Shown in pieces: positions 33,157-42,659 of a DNA stretch of 64,000 bases; position 1 is the first letter of the stretch, and each line of letters starts with the position of its first letter. The translations under genes and the position numbers were made by a program. Source of the stretch: JAAYAO01 sp051133435 (lineage in GTDB: Bacteria; Actinomycetota; Actinomycetes; Propionibacteriales; Propionibacteriaceae); NCBI RefSeq assembly GCF_051133435.1, contig NZ_JBPGNY010000003.1:248001-312000 (forward strand), in the 5' to 3' direction. Under the pieces are notes generated by a model that saw nothing but the letters and a program-made list of their open reading frames with translations, was not told the origin of the DNA and did no database searches.

Positions 33157-33939
33157 ATGACCGAATCCGCCCCGACTCCCACTCCCTCGCACAATCTGCT
33201 GGCCGACAAGATCGTGGTGGTCACCGCCGCCGCCGGCACCGGCATCGGCTTCTCGGCCGCCCTGCGGGCCGCCGAGGAGGGTGCCACCGTGGTGATCAGC
33301 GACCGGCACGAACGCCGCCTGGGTGAGGCCGCCGAGAAGATCAAGGCCGAAACCGGGCAGGAACCCCTGGCCGTACCCTGCGATGTCACCGTCCAGGAGC
33401 AGATCGACGCGCTGATGGACAAGGCCGTCGAGGCCCACGGCCGCATCGACGTGCTGATCAACAACGCCGGCCTGGGCGGCACCGCCTCGGTGATCGACAT
33501 GACCGACGAGCAGTGGGATTCGGTGCTGAACATCTCGCTCACCTCGGTGTTCAAGGCCACCCGTTCGGTGCTGCGCCACATGGTGCCGGCCAAGCGCGGA
33601 GTGATCATCAACAACGCCTCGGTGATCGGCTGGCGCGCCCAGGCCGGCCAGGCCCACTACGCCGCCGCCAAGGCCGGGGTGATGGCTCTCACCCGGTGCT
33701 CGGCGATCGATGTTGCCGAACACGGCATTCGGGTCAACGCGGTGGCCCCGTCCATCGCGATGCACGCCTTCCTGGCCAAGGTGACCAGCGACGAGTTGCT
33801 CGACAAGCTCAGCGAGCAGGAGGCCTTCGGCCGTCCGGCCGAGCCGTGGGAGGTCGCCAACGTGATGATGTTCCTGGCCAGCGACTACTCGTCCTACATG
33901 ACCGGTGAGGTCGTGTCGGTCTCCAGCCAGCGCGCCTGA
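33157..33939 (+). CDS. SDR-family oxidoreductase (steroid island)
   Basis: The 260-residue SDR has the cofactor motif TAAAGTGIG (residues about 26-34, with an unusual TAAAGTG in place of TGGxxxG), NNAGLGG near 105, serine in NNASVIG and YAAAKAG. It resembles the mycobacterial KstR2-regulon SDR next to echA20 (Rv3549c type), and here too echA20 lies three genes downstream. It probably acts on a hydroxyacyl-CoA intermediate of C/D-ring degradation. ATG 33157 is used; the overlapping upstream GTG at 33154 is also possible. Confidence 0.8.
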   Translation: MTESAPTPTPSHNLLADKIVVVTAAAGTGIGFSAALRAAEEGATVVISDRHERRLGEAAEKIKAETGQEPLAVPCDVTVQEQIDALMDKAVEAHGRIDVLINNAGLGGTASVIDMTDEQWDSVLNISLTSVFKATRSVLRHMVPAKRGVIINNASVIGWRAQAGQAHYAAAKAGVMALTRCSAIDVAEHGIRVNAVAPSIAMHAFLAKVTSDELLDKLSEQEAFGRPAEPWEVANVMMFLASDYSSYMTGEVVSVSSQRA

Positions 33940-33985
33940 ACACCCACCCGACGACTGAGCCCCACCTGACGACAAAGGAGGAACC

Positions 33986-34444
33986 GTGGCCAATCCCGAT
34001 GCGGTAGGAACCGTCGGTACGCCGTACGAGATGGACATCACCCGCGGCAAGATCCGCGAGTTCGCCCGGGCCACCCGCTCGGACAACCCCGACTACCTCG
34101 AGGGCGACAACAACGTCAGCCCGCCCACCTTCCTGATGAACTACATGTTCTGGGCCTTCGGGGATTCCAACCCCTGGCCCAAGGTCGAGCTCAACCAGGA
34201 GCGCGGCCTGCACGCCGAACAGGAGTTCACCTTCCACGGTGAGCCGCCGCGCGCCGGCACCACCCTGGAGGCCACCTCCCGGATCGACAACATGTGGACC
34301 AAGCAGGGCCGTCGCGGCGGCGAGATGACCTTCGTGACGATGGTCACCGACTTCCGCGACGCCGAGGGCAACCTGGTGGCCGAAGTGAAGATGACCGGCG
34401 TGGAGACCGCGCGTCCGCCGGCTGCGGAGGGGGAAAAGGCATGA
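33986..34444 (+). CDS. MaoC-like N-terminal (FAS1-dehydratase type) hydratase subunit
   Basis: The 152-residue hot-dog protein resembles the non-catalytic half of heteromeric MaoC hydratases: YEMDITRGKIREFARATRSDNP, SPPTFLMNY, AEQEFTFHGEPPRAGTTLE. ATG-less: translation starts at GTG 33986 behind AAAGGAGG. Its stop overlaps the next gene by four bases, as in the ChsH1-ChsH2 type pairs that hydrate steroid-derived enoyl-CoAs in mycobacteria. It likely forms a heterodimer with the protein encoded next. The exact enoyl-CoA substrate is unknown. Confidence 0.78.
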   Translation: MANPDAVGTVGTPYEMDITRGKIREFARATRSDNPDYLEGDNNVSPPTFLMNYMFWAFGDSNPWPKVELNQERGLHAEQEFTFHGEPPRAGTTLEATSRIDNMWTKQGRRGGEMTFVTMVTDFRDAEGNLVAEVKMTGVETARPPAAEGEKA

Positions 34445-34896
34445 GCGAGAACACCGAGAAGGTCGAGGCCAACCTGAACGTGCCCCCGGCCCCCGAGGTC
34501 TGGACGGTCGGCCCGGTGACCCGCACCGACTTCGTCCGCTACCAGGGCGCCTCGGGCGACATGAACCCGATCCACCACGACGAGGAGTTCGCCAAGAACG
34601 CGGGCTTCCCGACCCCCTTCGCGGTCGGCATGTTCCAGGCCGGTGTGGTCGGCTCGTACGCCACCGACTGGCTCGGCGCGGCGAACGTGCGCAACTACCG
34701 GATCCGCTTCCAGGCCCAGGTCTGGCCCGGTGACACCCTGACCATCGGCGGCGAGGTGGAACGCACCTACCGCACCGACGAGGGCGAACCGCGGGTGGAC
34801 GTGGCGCTGTACTGCGACCGGGTCGGCACCGACGGTGGTGAACCCGACCGGGCGGTCAGCGTCTGGGCCACCTTCGTTCTCACCGAGGAGCAGTAA
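34441..34896 (+). CDS. MaoC-like enoyl-CoA hydratase, catalytic subunit
   Basis: The 151-residue hot-dog protein contains the hydratase-2 motif DMNPIHHDEEFAKNAGF near residues 41-57, with the conserved Asp and His of R-specific hydratases. It also has PFAVGMFQAGVVGSYATDWLG and IRFQAQVWPGDTLTIGGEV. The start ATG overlaps the upstream stop and the stop abuts the echA20 ATG, so the genes are co-translated. It is expected to hydrate an enoyl-CoA in side-chain or ring-fragment oxidation together with the preceding subunit. Confidence 0.83.
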   Translation: MSENTEKVEANLNVPPAPEVWTVGPVTRTDFVRYQGASGDMNPIHHDEEFAKNAGFPTPFAVGMFQAGVVGSYATDWLGAANVRNYRIRFQAQVWPGDTLTIGGEVERTYRTDEGEPRVDVALYCDRVGTDGGEPDRAVSVWATFVLTEEQ

Positions 34897-35634
34897 ATGA
34901 GCATCACCACCGTGATCCATGACAACGGCGTGGCCGAGGTCATCATGGACAACCCGCCGGTCAACGCGTTGACCGTGCAGGGCTGGTTCGATCTGGCCGA
35001 CCAGATCACCGCCGCCGGACGCAACTCCGACGTCCGCGCCGTGGTGCTGCGAGCCGAGGGCAAGGGCTTCAACGCCGGCGTCGACATCAAGGAACTGCAG
35101 CAGACCGAGGACAACTCCGCGATCATCGGGGTGAACCGGGGCTGCTTCGCCTCCTTCAAGGCGGTCTACGAGTGCGAGGTGCCGGTGGTCAGCGCCGTCA
35201 ACGACTTCTGCGTCGGCGGCGGCATCGGCCTGGTCGGTAATTCCGACATCATCGTGGCCTCCGAGGGGTCGGTCTTCGGCCTGCCCGAGATCGACCGTGG
35301 CGCCCTGGGCGCGGCCACCCACCTGTCGCGGATGGTGCCCCAGCACAAGATGCGCGCGATGTTCTTCCTCTGCGAGAACGCCACCGCCGAGGAACTGCAC
35401 GAGTACGGTTCGGTCTACGCGGTGGTGCCGCGCGAGGAACTGCGCGACAAGGCGATGGAGGTCGCCGGCCGGCTGGCCGACAAGAACGGCACGGTGCTGC
35501 GCGCCGCCAAGGAAGCCCTCAACGGCATCGACCTGTGGGACGTGAACAAGTCGTACCGTTACGAGCAGGGCTTCACGATGGAGCTGAACCTGTCGGGGGT
35601 CGCCCACGAGGTGCGCGACACCTTCGGCAAGTAA
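34897..35634 (+). CDS. echA20: EchA20, ring-D-opening crotonase
   Basis: The 245-residue crotonase matches mycobacterial EchA20 along its length: NPPVNALTVQGWFDLAD, VLRAEGKGFNAGVDIKELQ, NRGCFASFKAVYEC, FCVGGGIGLVGNSDIIVAS, GALGAATHLSRMVPQHKMR and SYRYEQGFTMELNL. EchA20 hydrolytically opens ring D of the HIP-derived CoA thioester to give the IpdAB substrate. Its ATG directly follows the stop of the MaoC gene. This is one of the most specific markers of the pathway in the window. Confidence 0.9.
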   Translation: MSITTVIHDNGVAEVIMDNPPVNALTVQGWFDLADQITAAGRNSDVRAVVLRAEGKGFNAGVDIKELQQTEDNSAIIGVNRGCFASFKAVYECEVPVVSAVNDFCVGGGIGLVGNSDIIVASEGSVFGLPEIDRGALGAATHLSRMVPQHKMRAMFFLCENATAEELHEYGSVYAVVPREELRDKAMEVAGRLADKNGTVLRAAKEALNGIDLWDVNKSYRYEQGFTMELNLSGVAHEVRDTFGK

Positions 35635-35677
35635 CCGCCCCACCGACGTCCACCCGCCGAGGAGACGGAGTTTCACC

Positions 35678-36826
35678 ATGGAGTTGACCGATACCCCCGA
35701 CGAACAGGCATTCCGGGCCGAGGCCCGCGCCTGGCTGGAGGCCAACGTCCCCAAGGAGCCGCTGCCCGGCGGTGACACCCGCGAAGGGTTCGCCGCGCAC
35801 CTGGAGTGGGAGAGGCTGCTGCACCGCGACAAGTGGGCAGTGGTCTCCTGGCCCGAGGCCTACGGCGGCCGGGACGCCTCGATCTGGGAATGGATCATCT
35901 TCGAGGAGGAGTACTACCGGGCCCGGGCCCCGCAACGGGTGACCCAGAACGGCATCTTCCTGCTCGCCCCGACGATCTTCGAGTTCGGCACCCAGGAACA
36001 GCAGGACGTGCTGCTGCCCCGGATGTCGGCGGCCGAGGATCTGTGGGGTCAGGGCTGGTCGGAGCCGGGCTCGGGTTCGGACCTGGCTTCCCTGCGCAGC
36101 CGCGCGGTGCGCGACGACGAGCGCGGCGGCTGGGTGCTGAACGGGCAGAAGACCTGGACCACCCGGGGCGCCTTCTGCACCCACGTCTTCGGGCTCTTCC
36201 GCACCAACCCCGAACTGGGCCGGCACCGCGGCCTGAGCTACTTCCTGGTGCCGCTGGACACCCCCGGGGTGACCGTGCGCGGCTTCGAACGACTGGACGG
36301 GGATGAGGGCTTCGCCGAGGTGTTCTTCGAGGACGCCTTCATCTCCGACGACATCGCCCCCTACGGGCTGCTCGGTGAGGTCGACAAGGGCTGGTCGATC
36401 GCGATGGCGACGACCGGTTCGGAGCGCGGCCTGACCCTGCGCTCGCCGGGCCGGTTCCGGGCCGCGGCCGAGAACCTGATCAATCTGGCCAAGGACAACC
36501 CGGCGCTGACCGATGTGATCCGCGACCGCGTGATCGGTTCCTGGATGGACGCCGAGGCCTACCACATGTTCACCCTGCACCAGGTCACCGACCTGATCGA
36601 GGGTCGCGAACCGGGTGCCCGCTCGTCGCTGAACAAGGTCTTCTGGTCCGATCTGGACGTCCGCCTGCACGAGGCGGCCCTGGAACTGCTCGGCCCGGAC
36701 GCCTACACCGACAACCCGTGGAGCCGGGGCTTCCAGTTCTCGTTGTCGGGGCCGATCTATGCCGGCACCAACGAGATCCAGCGCAACATCATCGCCGAGC
36801 GAGTGCTCGGCCTGCCCCGGGCCTGA
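35678..36826 (+). CDS. Acyl-CoA dehydrogenase, long subunit (steroid island)
   Basis: The 382-residue acyl-CoA dehydrogenase shows WGQGWSEPGSGSDLASL and NGQKTWTTRGAFCTHVFGL for FAD and substrate binding, and ends SGPIYAGTNEIQRNIIAERVLGLPR. It belongs to the steroid FadE group; in the KstR2 regulon FadE31, FadE32 and FadE33 occupy similar positions, and FadE32 dehydrogenates the ring-opened product. It begins 43 bases after echA20 behind a GGAGA-type site and is followed 10 bases later by a short FadE subunit. Which FadE it equals cannot be settled here. Confidence 0.8.
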   Translation: MELTDTPDEQAFRAEARAWLEANVPKEPLPGGDTREGFAAHLEWERLLHRDKWAVVSWPEAYGGRDASIWEWIIFEEEYYRARAPQRVTQNGIFLLAPTIFEFGTQEQQDVLLPRMSAAEDLWGQGWSEPGSGSDLASLRSRAVRDDERGGWVLNGQKTWTTRGAFCTHVFGLFRTNPELGRHRGLSYFLVPLDTPGVTVRGFERLDGDEGFAEVFFEDAFISDDIAPYGLLGEVDKGWSIAMATTGSERGLTLRSPGRFRAAAENLINLAKDNPALTDVIRDRVIGSWMDAEAYHMFTLHQVTDLIEGREPGARSSLNKVFWSDLDVRLHEAALELLGPDAYTDNPWSRGFQFSLSGPIYAGTNEIQRNIIAERVLGLPRA

Positions 36827-36836
36827 GAGGACGATC

Positions 36837-37847
36837 ATGCGTTTTGCCGTTGCCGCCGAGAACGACGAATTCCGCGCCCTGCTGGCCGATGCCCTGCCCG
36901 AACTGTGCACCCCGGAGGTGATCCGCGCGATCGGGGACGACCCGTCCGGGGAGGCCGCCGAATCGCTGCGCGGCTCGCTGGCCGAGTTGGGCGTCACCGG
37001 CCTGCTGGTCGACGAGGACCACGACGGCCTGGGGATGGACGAGGACACCCTGGTGGTCGTGCTGCGCGAGATGGGACGCGCCGGAGTGCCGCTGCCGATG
37101 GTGGAAACCCTGGCCTGGGCACCCGGCCTGGCCGGCCCGGCCGGTTTCGCCGCCGAACTCGCCGCCGGGGAGATCCTGGTCGGCTCCGACCTTGCCGACA
37201 GCGGCACCAACACCGCGCTGACCGCGAACCGGGTCGGGGTGGGTGGCTTCGCCGGCCGCGGCCCGGTGCGGTTCATCACCCCCGACGACGCCGGGGAGCG
37301 GATCGCCACGGTGAACCCCGCCGCCCAGTGGGGTGCCACCCCTGGTGGTGACGAGGTCACCGTCGACGACGAGGCCCTGGTCGAGCGCGCCTGGCTGCGT
37401 GGCGTGATCGGTGCGGCCGCGGTGCTGTGCGGCCTGTCGGACCGGATGCTGACGATGACGGTGGAATACGCCAAGGAACGCCAGCAGTTCGGCAAGCCGA
37501 TCGGCTCCTTCCAGGCGATCAAGCATCACCTGGCCAATGCCCTGATCGCGCTGGACTTCGCCTGGCCGACCGTGTTGGCCGGTGCCCACCAACTCGCGAG
37601 TGGGGATACCGACGCCGCCCGCACCATCTCGATGGCCAAGGCGCGGGCGTCTGAGGCCGCCCAGCAGATCGCCAAGGCCTCGATCCAGAGCCACGGGGCG
37701 ATCGCCTACACCACCGAGTACGACCTGCAGCTCTACGTCAAGCAGGCCTGGGAGCTGTCCTCGCGGTGGGGTTCGCCCGCTTGGCACCGAGACCGGGTGG
37801 GAGATGCGATCGGGCTGCCCGCCGGCGGTCCCCGTCCGGTTGCCTGA
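36837..37847 (+). CDS. Acyl-CoA dehydrogenase, short subunit (steroid island)
   Basis: The 336-residue protein has a divergent N-terminal half and the conserved C-terminal dehydrogenase domain: VEYAKERQQFGKPIGSFQAIKHHLANAL, then IQSHGAIAYTTEYDLQLYVKQAW. The usual HGGIGYTWE block is changed to HGAIAYTTE, still with a glutamate. It is the second copy of the long/short FadE arrangement seen at 22390-24598 and probably pairs with the preceding gene as a heteromer. ATG 36837 has GAGAGG six bases upstream. It is the last gene of the rightward operon. Confidence 0.78.
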   Translation: MRFAVAAENDEFRALLADALPELCTPEVIRAIGDDPSGEAAESLRGSLAELGVTGLLVDEDHDGLGMDEDTLVVVLREMGRAGVPLPMVETLAWAPGLAGPAGFAAELAAGEILVGSDLADSGTNTALTANRVGVGGFAGRGPVRFITPDDAGERIATVNPAAQWGATPGGDEVTVDDEALVERAWLRGVIGAAAVLCGLSDRMLTMTVEYAKERQQFGKPIGSFQAIKHHLANALIALDFAWPTVLAGAHQLASGDTDAARTISMAKARASEAAQQIAKASIQSHGAIAYTTEYDLQLYVKQAWELSSRWGSPAWHRDRVGDAIGLPAGGPRPVA

Positions 37848-37913
37848 CGCTCGACCGGTTTCGGCTCGGACTGTCTCGGCTCGACCCTGCTGCCCGTATT
37901 TCCGGGCGCCGGG

Positions 37914-38669
37914 TCAGGCCGAGTAACCGCCGTCCACGTCGATCTTCTGACCGGTGATGTAGTCGGCCTCGGGGCCGGCCAGGAAGAAGACCGCCGAGGC
38001 GATGTCCTCACCGTCACCGAAGCTGCGCATCGGGATGTTCTGCTCCGCGGTGCTCAGCGCATACTCGTCCAGGTCTCCCTCGGCGCGGAGTCTTACTGCC
38101 ATGCCGGCGGTGGTCATGCCCGGCCCGACCGCGTTCACCCGCACCCCGAAGCGTCCTTCTTCGACCGCCAGACCCTTCACCATCATCTCGACCGCGGCCT
38201 TCGGAATCACCGACAGACCGTCTCGGGCCGGGTAGCGCCGGGTGCCGGCCGAGGTCAGCGCCACCACCGCTCCCCTGGCTTCGCGCAGCGCCGGCAGGGC
38301 CGGGTGCACGATGTTGAAGAAGCCCAGGGCGTCGGCATTCATCTGGTCCCGCAGGATCTCGGGTGAGAGCTTCGACAGGTGCACCTGCGGGATGTGCGGA
38401 CCGGCGGCATGCACCACCACGTCCAACCGCCCGTGCTCGGCGACGATCTTCTCGATCAGTGCCGCACAACGGGGAATGTCGGTGATGTCGAGTTGTTCGG
38501 CGCTGACCTGCTCGCCGAGTTCATCCACCAAGGCCCGGGCGGCATCGGCATTGCGGCCGTAGGTGAACACCACGGTGTCCCCGTCCGCCACGAACCGGCG
38601 CAGGATCGCCTCGCCCAGCCCTCCGGTGCCACCGGTCACCAAAACCACTCGCGTCATCGTCGTCGACAC
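37914..38669 (-). CDS. SDR-family oxidoreductase
   Basis: The 251-residue SDR has TGGTGGLG (residues about 13-20), HAAGPHIP in place of NNAG, TSAGTRRYP for the serine region, and LSVIPKAAVEMM where YxxxK is expected. The catalytic tyrosine is therefore not obvious: the position reads S-V-I-P-K. The GTG at 38669 has AGGAGG four bases upstream. It converges on the last fadE of the island. It may be an atypical or enoyl-reductase-like SDR; whether it belongs to the steroid pathway is unclear. Confidence 0.72.
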   Translation of the reverse strand: MSTTMTRVVLVTGGTGGLGEAILRRFVADGDTVVFTYGRNADAARALVDELGEQVSAEQLDITDIPRCAALIEKIVAEHGRLDVVVHAAGPHIPQVHLSKLSPEILRDQMNADALGFFNIVHPALPALREARGAVVALTSAGTRRYPARDGLSVIPKAAVEMMVKGLAVEEGRFGVRVNAVGPGMTTAGMAVRLRAEGDLDEYALSTAEQNIPMRSFGDGEDIASAVFFLAGPEADYITGQKIDVDGGYSA

Positions 38670-38693
38670 ATTTCCTCCTCATCCCGGCATCTC

Positions 38694-38774
38694 GGTACCA
38701 AAACCCCCAACTCACCCCTGCCACTTCCTGCGACACGCCGTGCCGGACGAAAGTGAGTTGGAGGTTTCGGTACC
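38694..38774. repeat. Long intergenic inverted repeat
   Basis: Arms 38694-38715 and 38753-38774 are 22 bases long with two mismatches, each bounded by GGTACC, separated by 37 bases. Unlike the others in this window it lies between divergent genes (SDR and MFS), so it cannot simply be a terminator for both. Confidence 0.75.
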
Positions 38775-38897
38775 CCACCACTGTTCAGCAGATCGGGATC
38801 CTTGCGGCCCCGATGTCCCAATCACTCGTATGCTCCAAGACGGGCAATTTGCAGTCGCTGCAATCAAATGGGTCGGCCGGGGCCGGGAAGGAATCAC

Positions 38898-40112
38898 ATG
38901 TCGAGCGGGGGCGGGCCGTTTCGGGCCCTGCGCCATGGGCCCTACCGATTCCTGTGGTTGACCGCCACGACCTACCACATCGCCTACTGGGTGACCTACG
39001 TCGGCCTGCAGTTGGTGGTGGCCCACCTGACCGACCACGACCCGGTTGCGCTGGGCATCATCCAGTTCTCACTGCTGGTCGCGTTTCTGCTGATGTCGAT
39101 CCCCTTCGGGGTGTTGGCCGACCGGGTGGATCGCCGCCGCCTGCTGCGGATCGCCGAGACGATCGGCTTCACGTCCTTTCTCACCACTGCCCTGCTGGCC
39201 ACCACCGGGCTGCTGACCCTGTGGCCGGCGGTGGCGGTCGGTTTCGTCACCGGGGTCACCTCGACCCTGACCTCGGCGGCCACGAACTCGATGATGCCGC
39301 GGCTGGTGCCCCGCGAAGACCTATCCAGTGCCGCACCCCTGCAGACCGCCACCGGCAACTTGGGCCGGATGTTCGGCCCGATGCTGGTGGGGCCATTGGT
39401 GTGGTTGGTCGGCACCTCCGGAATGTTGTGGGCGGCGTTGGGCATTCTGCTGATCTCGATCCTGTGTGCCCTGCGTCTGCCGCCCAGCCCGCCGGCCGAG
39501 ACCGTGGTTCGCGAATCCCTGCGTCGCTCGATGGCGGCCGGCATCGAACATGCCAGGCAACGTCCCCCGGCGGTGGGCCTGCTGATCGCGGTGGCGGTGA
39601 CCTCGGCGGTGGGTGGTGGGTTCCAGGCCCAACAGCCCGTGGTGGCCGCCCACGTGGCACCGGACAATGCCGACAACGTCTTCTTCGTGATGGCGACGCT
39701 GGCCGGGGTGGCAGCCCTGCTCGCGGTCGCGGTGAGTGCTGCCCAGCGCCGCACCCCCACCCTGACCAGCACCTCGTTGTTGATGGCCGGCCAAGGGGTC
39801 TCGCTGATTTTGATGGGGTTGGCACCCAATCCCTGGACGGCGGTGATCTGTGTCGGCATCTCCCAGGCACTGCTGATTGCGGTGATGACCCGTGCCGGCT
39901 CGGCCCTGCAACACATCGTCGACGACGCCTACCGCGGACGGGTGATGAGCCTGTACTTCATGGGCTGGGGTGGCCTGTTGCCCTTCGGTGGGCTGGGGCT
40001 GGGTGTGCTGATTTCGCGCACCAACGTCCCGATCGGGCTGGGTACCTTCGGCCTGGTGATGATCACCGTGGCCGTACTGCTGCTGCTCAACGGACGACGC
40101 CACGCAAGCTGA
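38898..40112 (+). CDS. MFS transporter (DHA3-like exporter)
   Basis: The 404-residue membrane protein has about 12 helices. The conserved loop FGVLADRVDRRRLLRIAE follows TM2, and ATNSMMPRLVPREDLSSAAPLQTATGNLGRMFGPMLVGPL is typical of DHA3/enterobactin-exporter-like MFS proteins. It may export a small hydrophobic compound. ATG 38898 has AAGGA five bases upstream; the open frame before it crosses the inverted repeat. It is a single gene, separated from groEL by two strong hairpins. The substrate is unknown. Confidence 0.8.
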   Translation: MSSGGGPFRALRHGPYRFLWLTATTYHIAYWVTYVGLQLVVAHLTDHDPVALGIIQFSLLVAFLLMSIPFGVLADRVDRRRLLRIAETIGFTSFLTTALLATTGLLTLWPAVAVGFVTGVTSTLTSAATNSMMPRLVPREDLSSAAPLQTATGNLGRMFGPMLVGPLVWLVGTSGMLWAALGILLISILCALRLPPSPPAETVVRESLRRSMAAGIEHARQRPPAVGLLIAVAVTSAVGGGFQAQQPVVAAHVAPDNADNVFFVMATLAGVAALLAVAVSAAQRRTPTLTSTSLLMAGQGVSLILMGLAPNPWTAVICVGISQALLIAVMTRAGSALQHIVDDAYRGRVMSLYFMGWGGLLPFGGLGLGVLISRTNVPIGLGTFGLVMITVAVLLLLNGRRHAS

Positions 40113-40181
40113 GCCGCGACAGGCCCTCCGTCCCGTCCGGTGCCCCGGCTGCCCGGCGGCCCGCCCCCTCATCTGCCACAT

Positions 40182-40240
40182 GCAACCCGTACTCGTTCCT
40201 GCGTGACTTAGTAGGCCACGCAGGAACGAGTACGGGTTGC
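40182..40240. repeat. Perfect 24-bp intergenic inverted repeat
   Basis: Arms 40182-40205 and 40217-40240 are exact inverted copies of 24 bases with an 11-base loop, between the convergent MFS and groEL genes. A separate groEL terminator lies at 40259-40289, so this element is not needed for groEL termination. Confidence 0.9.
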
Positions 40241-40258
40241 GGGAGCGAGAATTGAAAG

Positions 40259-40289
40259 GTGGGGGTGGACCTTCGCGGTCCACCCCCAC
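40259..40289 (-). terminator. groEL terminator
   Basis: GTGGGGGTGGACC and its complement form a perfect 13-bp stem with a 5-base loop; on the reverse strand it runs into a short T-containing tail. It lies 25 bases after the groEL stop. Confidence 0.85.
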
Positions 40290-40313
40290 CCGGAGTTGCT
40301 TATCGGCGTCGGA

Positions 40314-41942
<1,629 letters not shown>

Positions 41943-42062
41943 AGTTACTCCGGGAGTCCTCCCGCATCAGGGGCCGGTTGGCCCCGGGTTTGTCTGGTTA
42001 ACGCCCGGCCGGTGCCCGCGACGGCCGGAGCCCCATAATGGCGGCTCCTCACCAACCTGGTA

Positions 42063-42089
42063 GTGGCACTCTCATGCTTTGAGTGCCAA
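42063..42089. promoter_or_regulatory. CIRCE element, downstream copy
   Basis: GTGGCACTC-N9-GAGTGCCAA keeps the 9-9-9 layout of the HrcA operator (TTAGCACTC-N9-GAGTGCTAA). It lies 8 bases from the second element, on the groEL side. Confidence 0.8.
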
Positions 42090-42094
42090 CGCAA

Positions 42095-42123
42095 TTGTTA
42101 GCACTCGGCACCCCCGAGTGCAA
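42095..42123 (-). promoter_or_regulatory. groEL promoter
   Basis: On the reverse strand TTGCAC (42118-42123) and TAACAA (42095-42100) are separated by 17 bases, a good sigma-A type promoter. It is almost entirely inside the upstream CIRCE element, so HrcA binding would block polymerase. Confidence 0.7.
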
Positions 42124-42124
42124 A
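42098..42124. promoter_or_regulatory. CIRCE element, promoter-overlapping copy
   Basis: TTAGCACTC-N9-GAGTGCAAA differs from the HrcA consensus by one base. It overlaps both the -35 and -10 of groEL and lies between groEL and a divergent membrane-protein gene. Confidence 0.9.
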
Positions 42125-42162
42125 TATCGTTGCCGGACCGCTGTGGGCCTACGATGCGCACT

Positions 42163-42627
42163 ATGAGCCGAGGACACTGGGTTTTCATTGTTGCGTCATG
42201 CGTGGTGGTGTTGGCGCTCATCGTCGGCGTCTCGGTCTGGACCTGGAGCCGCACACGCACTGCCGACCTGTCCGACCCGGCCCAGGCGAGCAAGAGGGCT
42301 CAGGAAATCATCGACCGGGCAGGGAGTTCCGAGGCGCTCTCGTTGTCGTACAGCCACGACAGCCTGAGTATCACCTTCATTCGACCCGATCGATCCAGTA
42401 CCACGCTGACCTGGCGCCGGTTCAAGATCTACGAATCTTCCGAGCCTGATTCGTCCGGTGCGACCTTCGATGCCCGACACGTCGACTGGGACGCCATGGC
42501 CGCGGAGCTTTCAATGCCTGACGTCGACAAGGTCCTGATCGACGGGCAGACCGGTGAAGTGAAGGCATACCGGAATGCAGCCCGGGGGGCCCTGAGCGAG
42601 ATACCGCTCGACCCACTATTGCAGTAG
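42163..42627 (+). CDS. Single-pass membrane protein of unknown function
   Basis: The 154-residue protein has one N-terminal transmembrane helix (VFIVASCVVVLALIVGVSVWTW, residues about 7-28) and an extracytoplasmic polar domain of about 120 residues with no recognised family (SLSYSHDSLSITFIRPDRSS, then WRRFKIYESSEPD). ATG 42163 and ATG 42154 are both possible and neither has a clear ribosome-binding site, so a leaderless transcript may be used. It diverges from groEL just outside the CIRCE pair and converges on the type-VII-like cassette. Confidence 0.6.
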   Translation: MSRGHWVFIVASCVVVLALIVGVSVWTWSRTRTADLSDPAQASKRAQEIIDRAGSSEALSLSYSHDSLSITFIRPDRSSTTLTWRRFKIYESSEPDSSGATFDARHVDWDAMAAELSMPDVDKVLIDGQTGEVKAYRNAARGALSEIPLDPLLQ

Positions 42628-42659
42628 CTCTTAGCTGTTGCGGTGCCGAAGCGAGAGAA

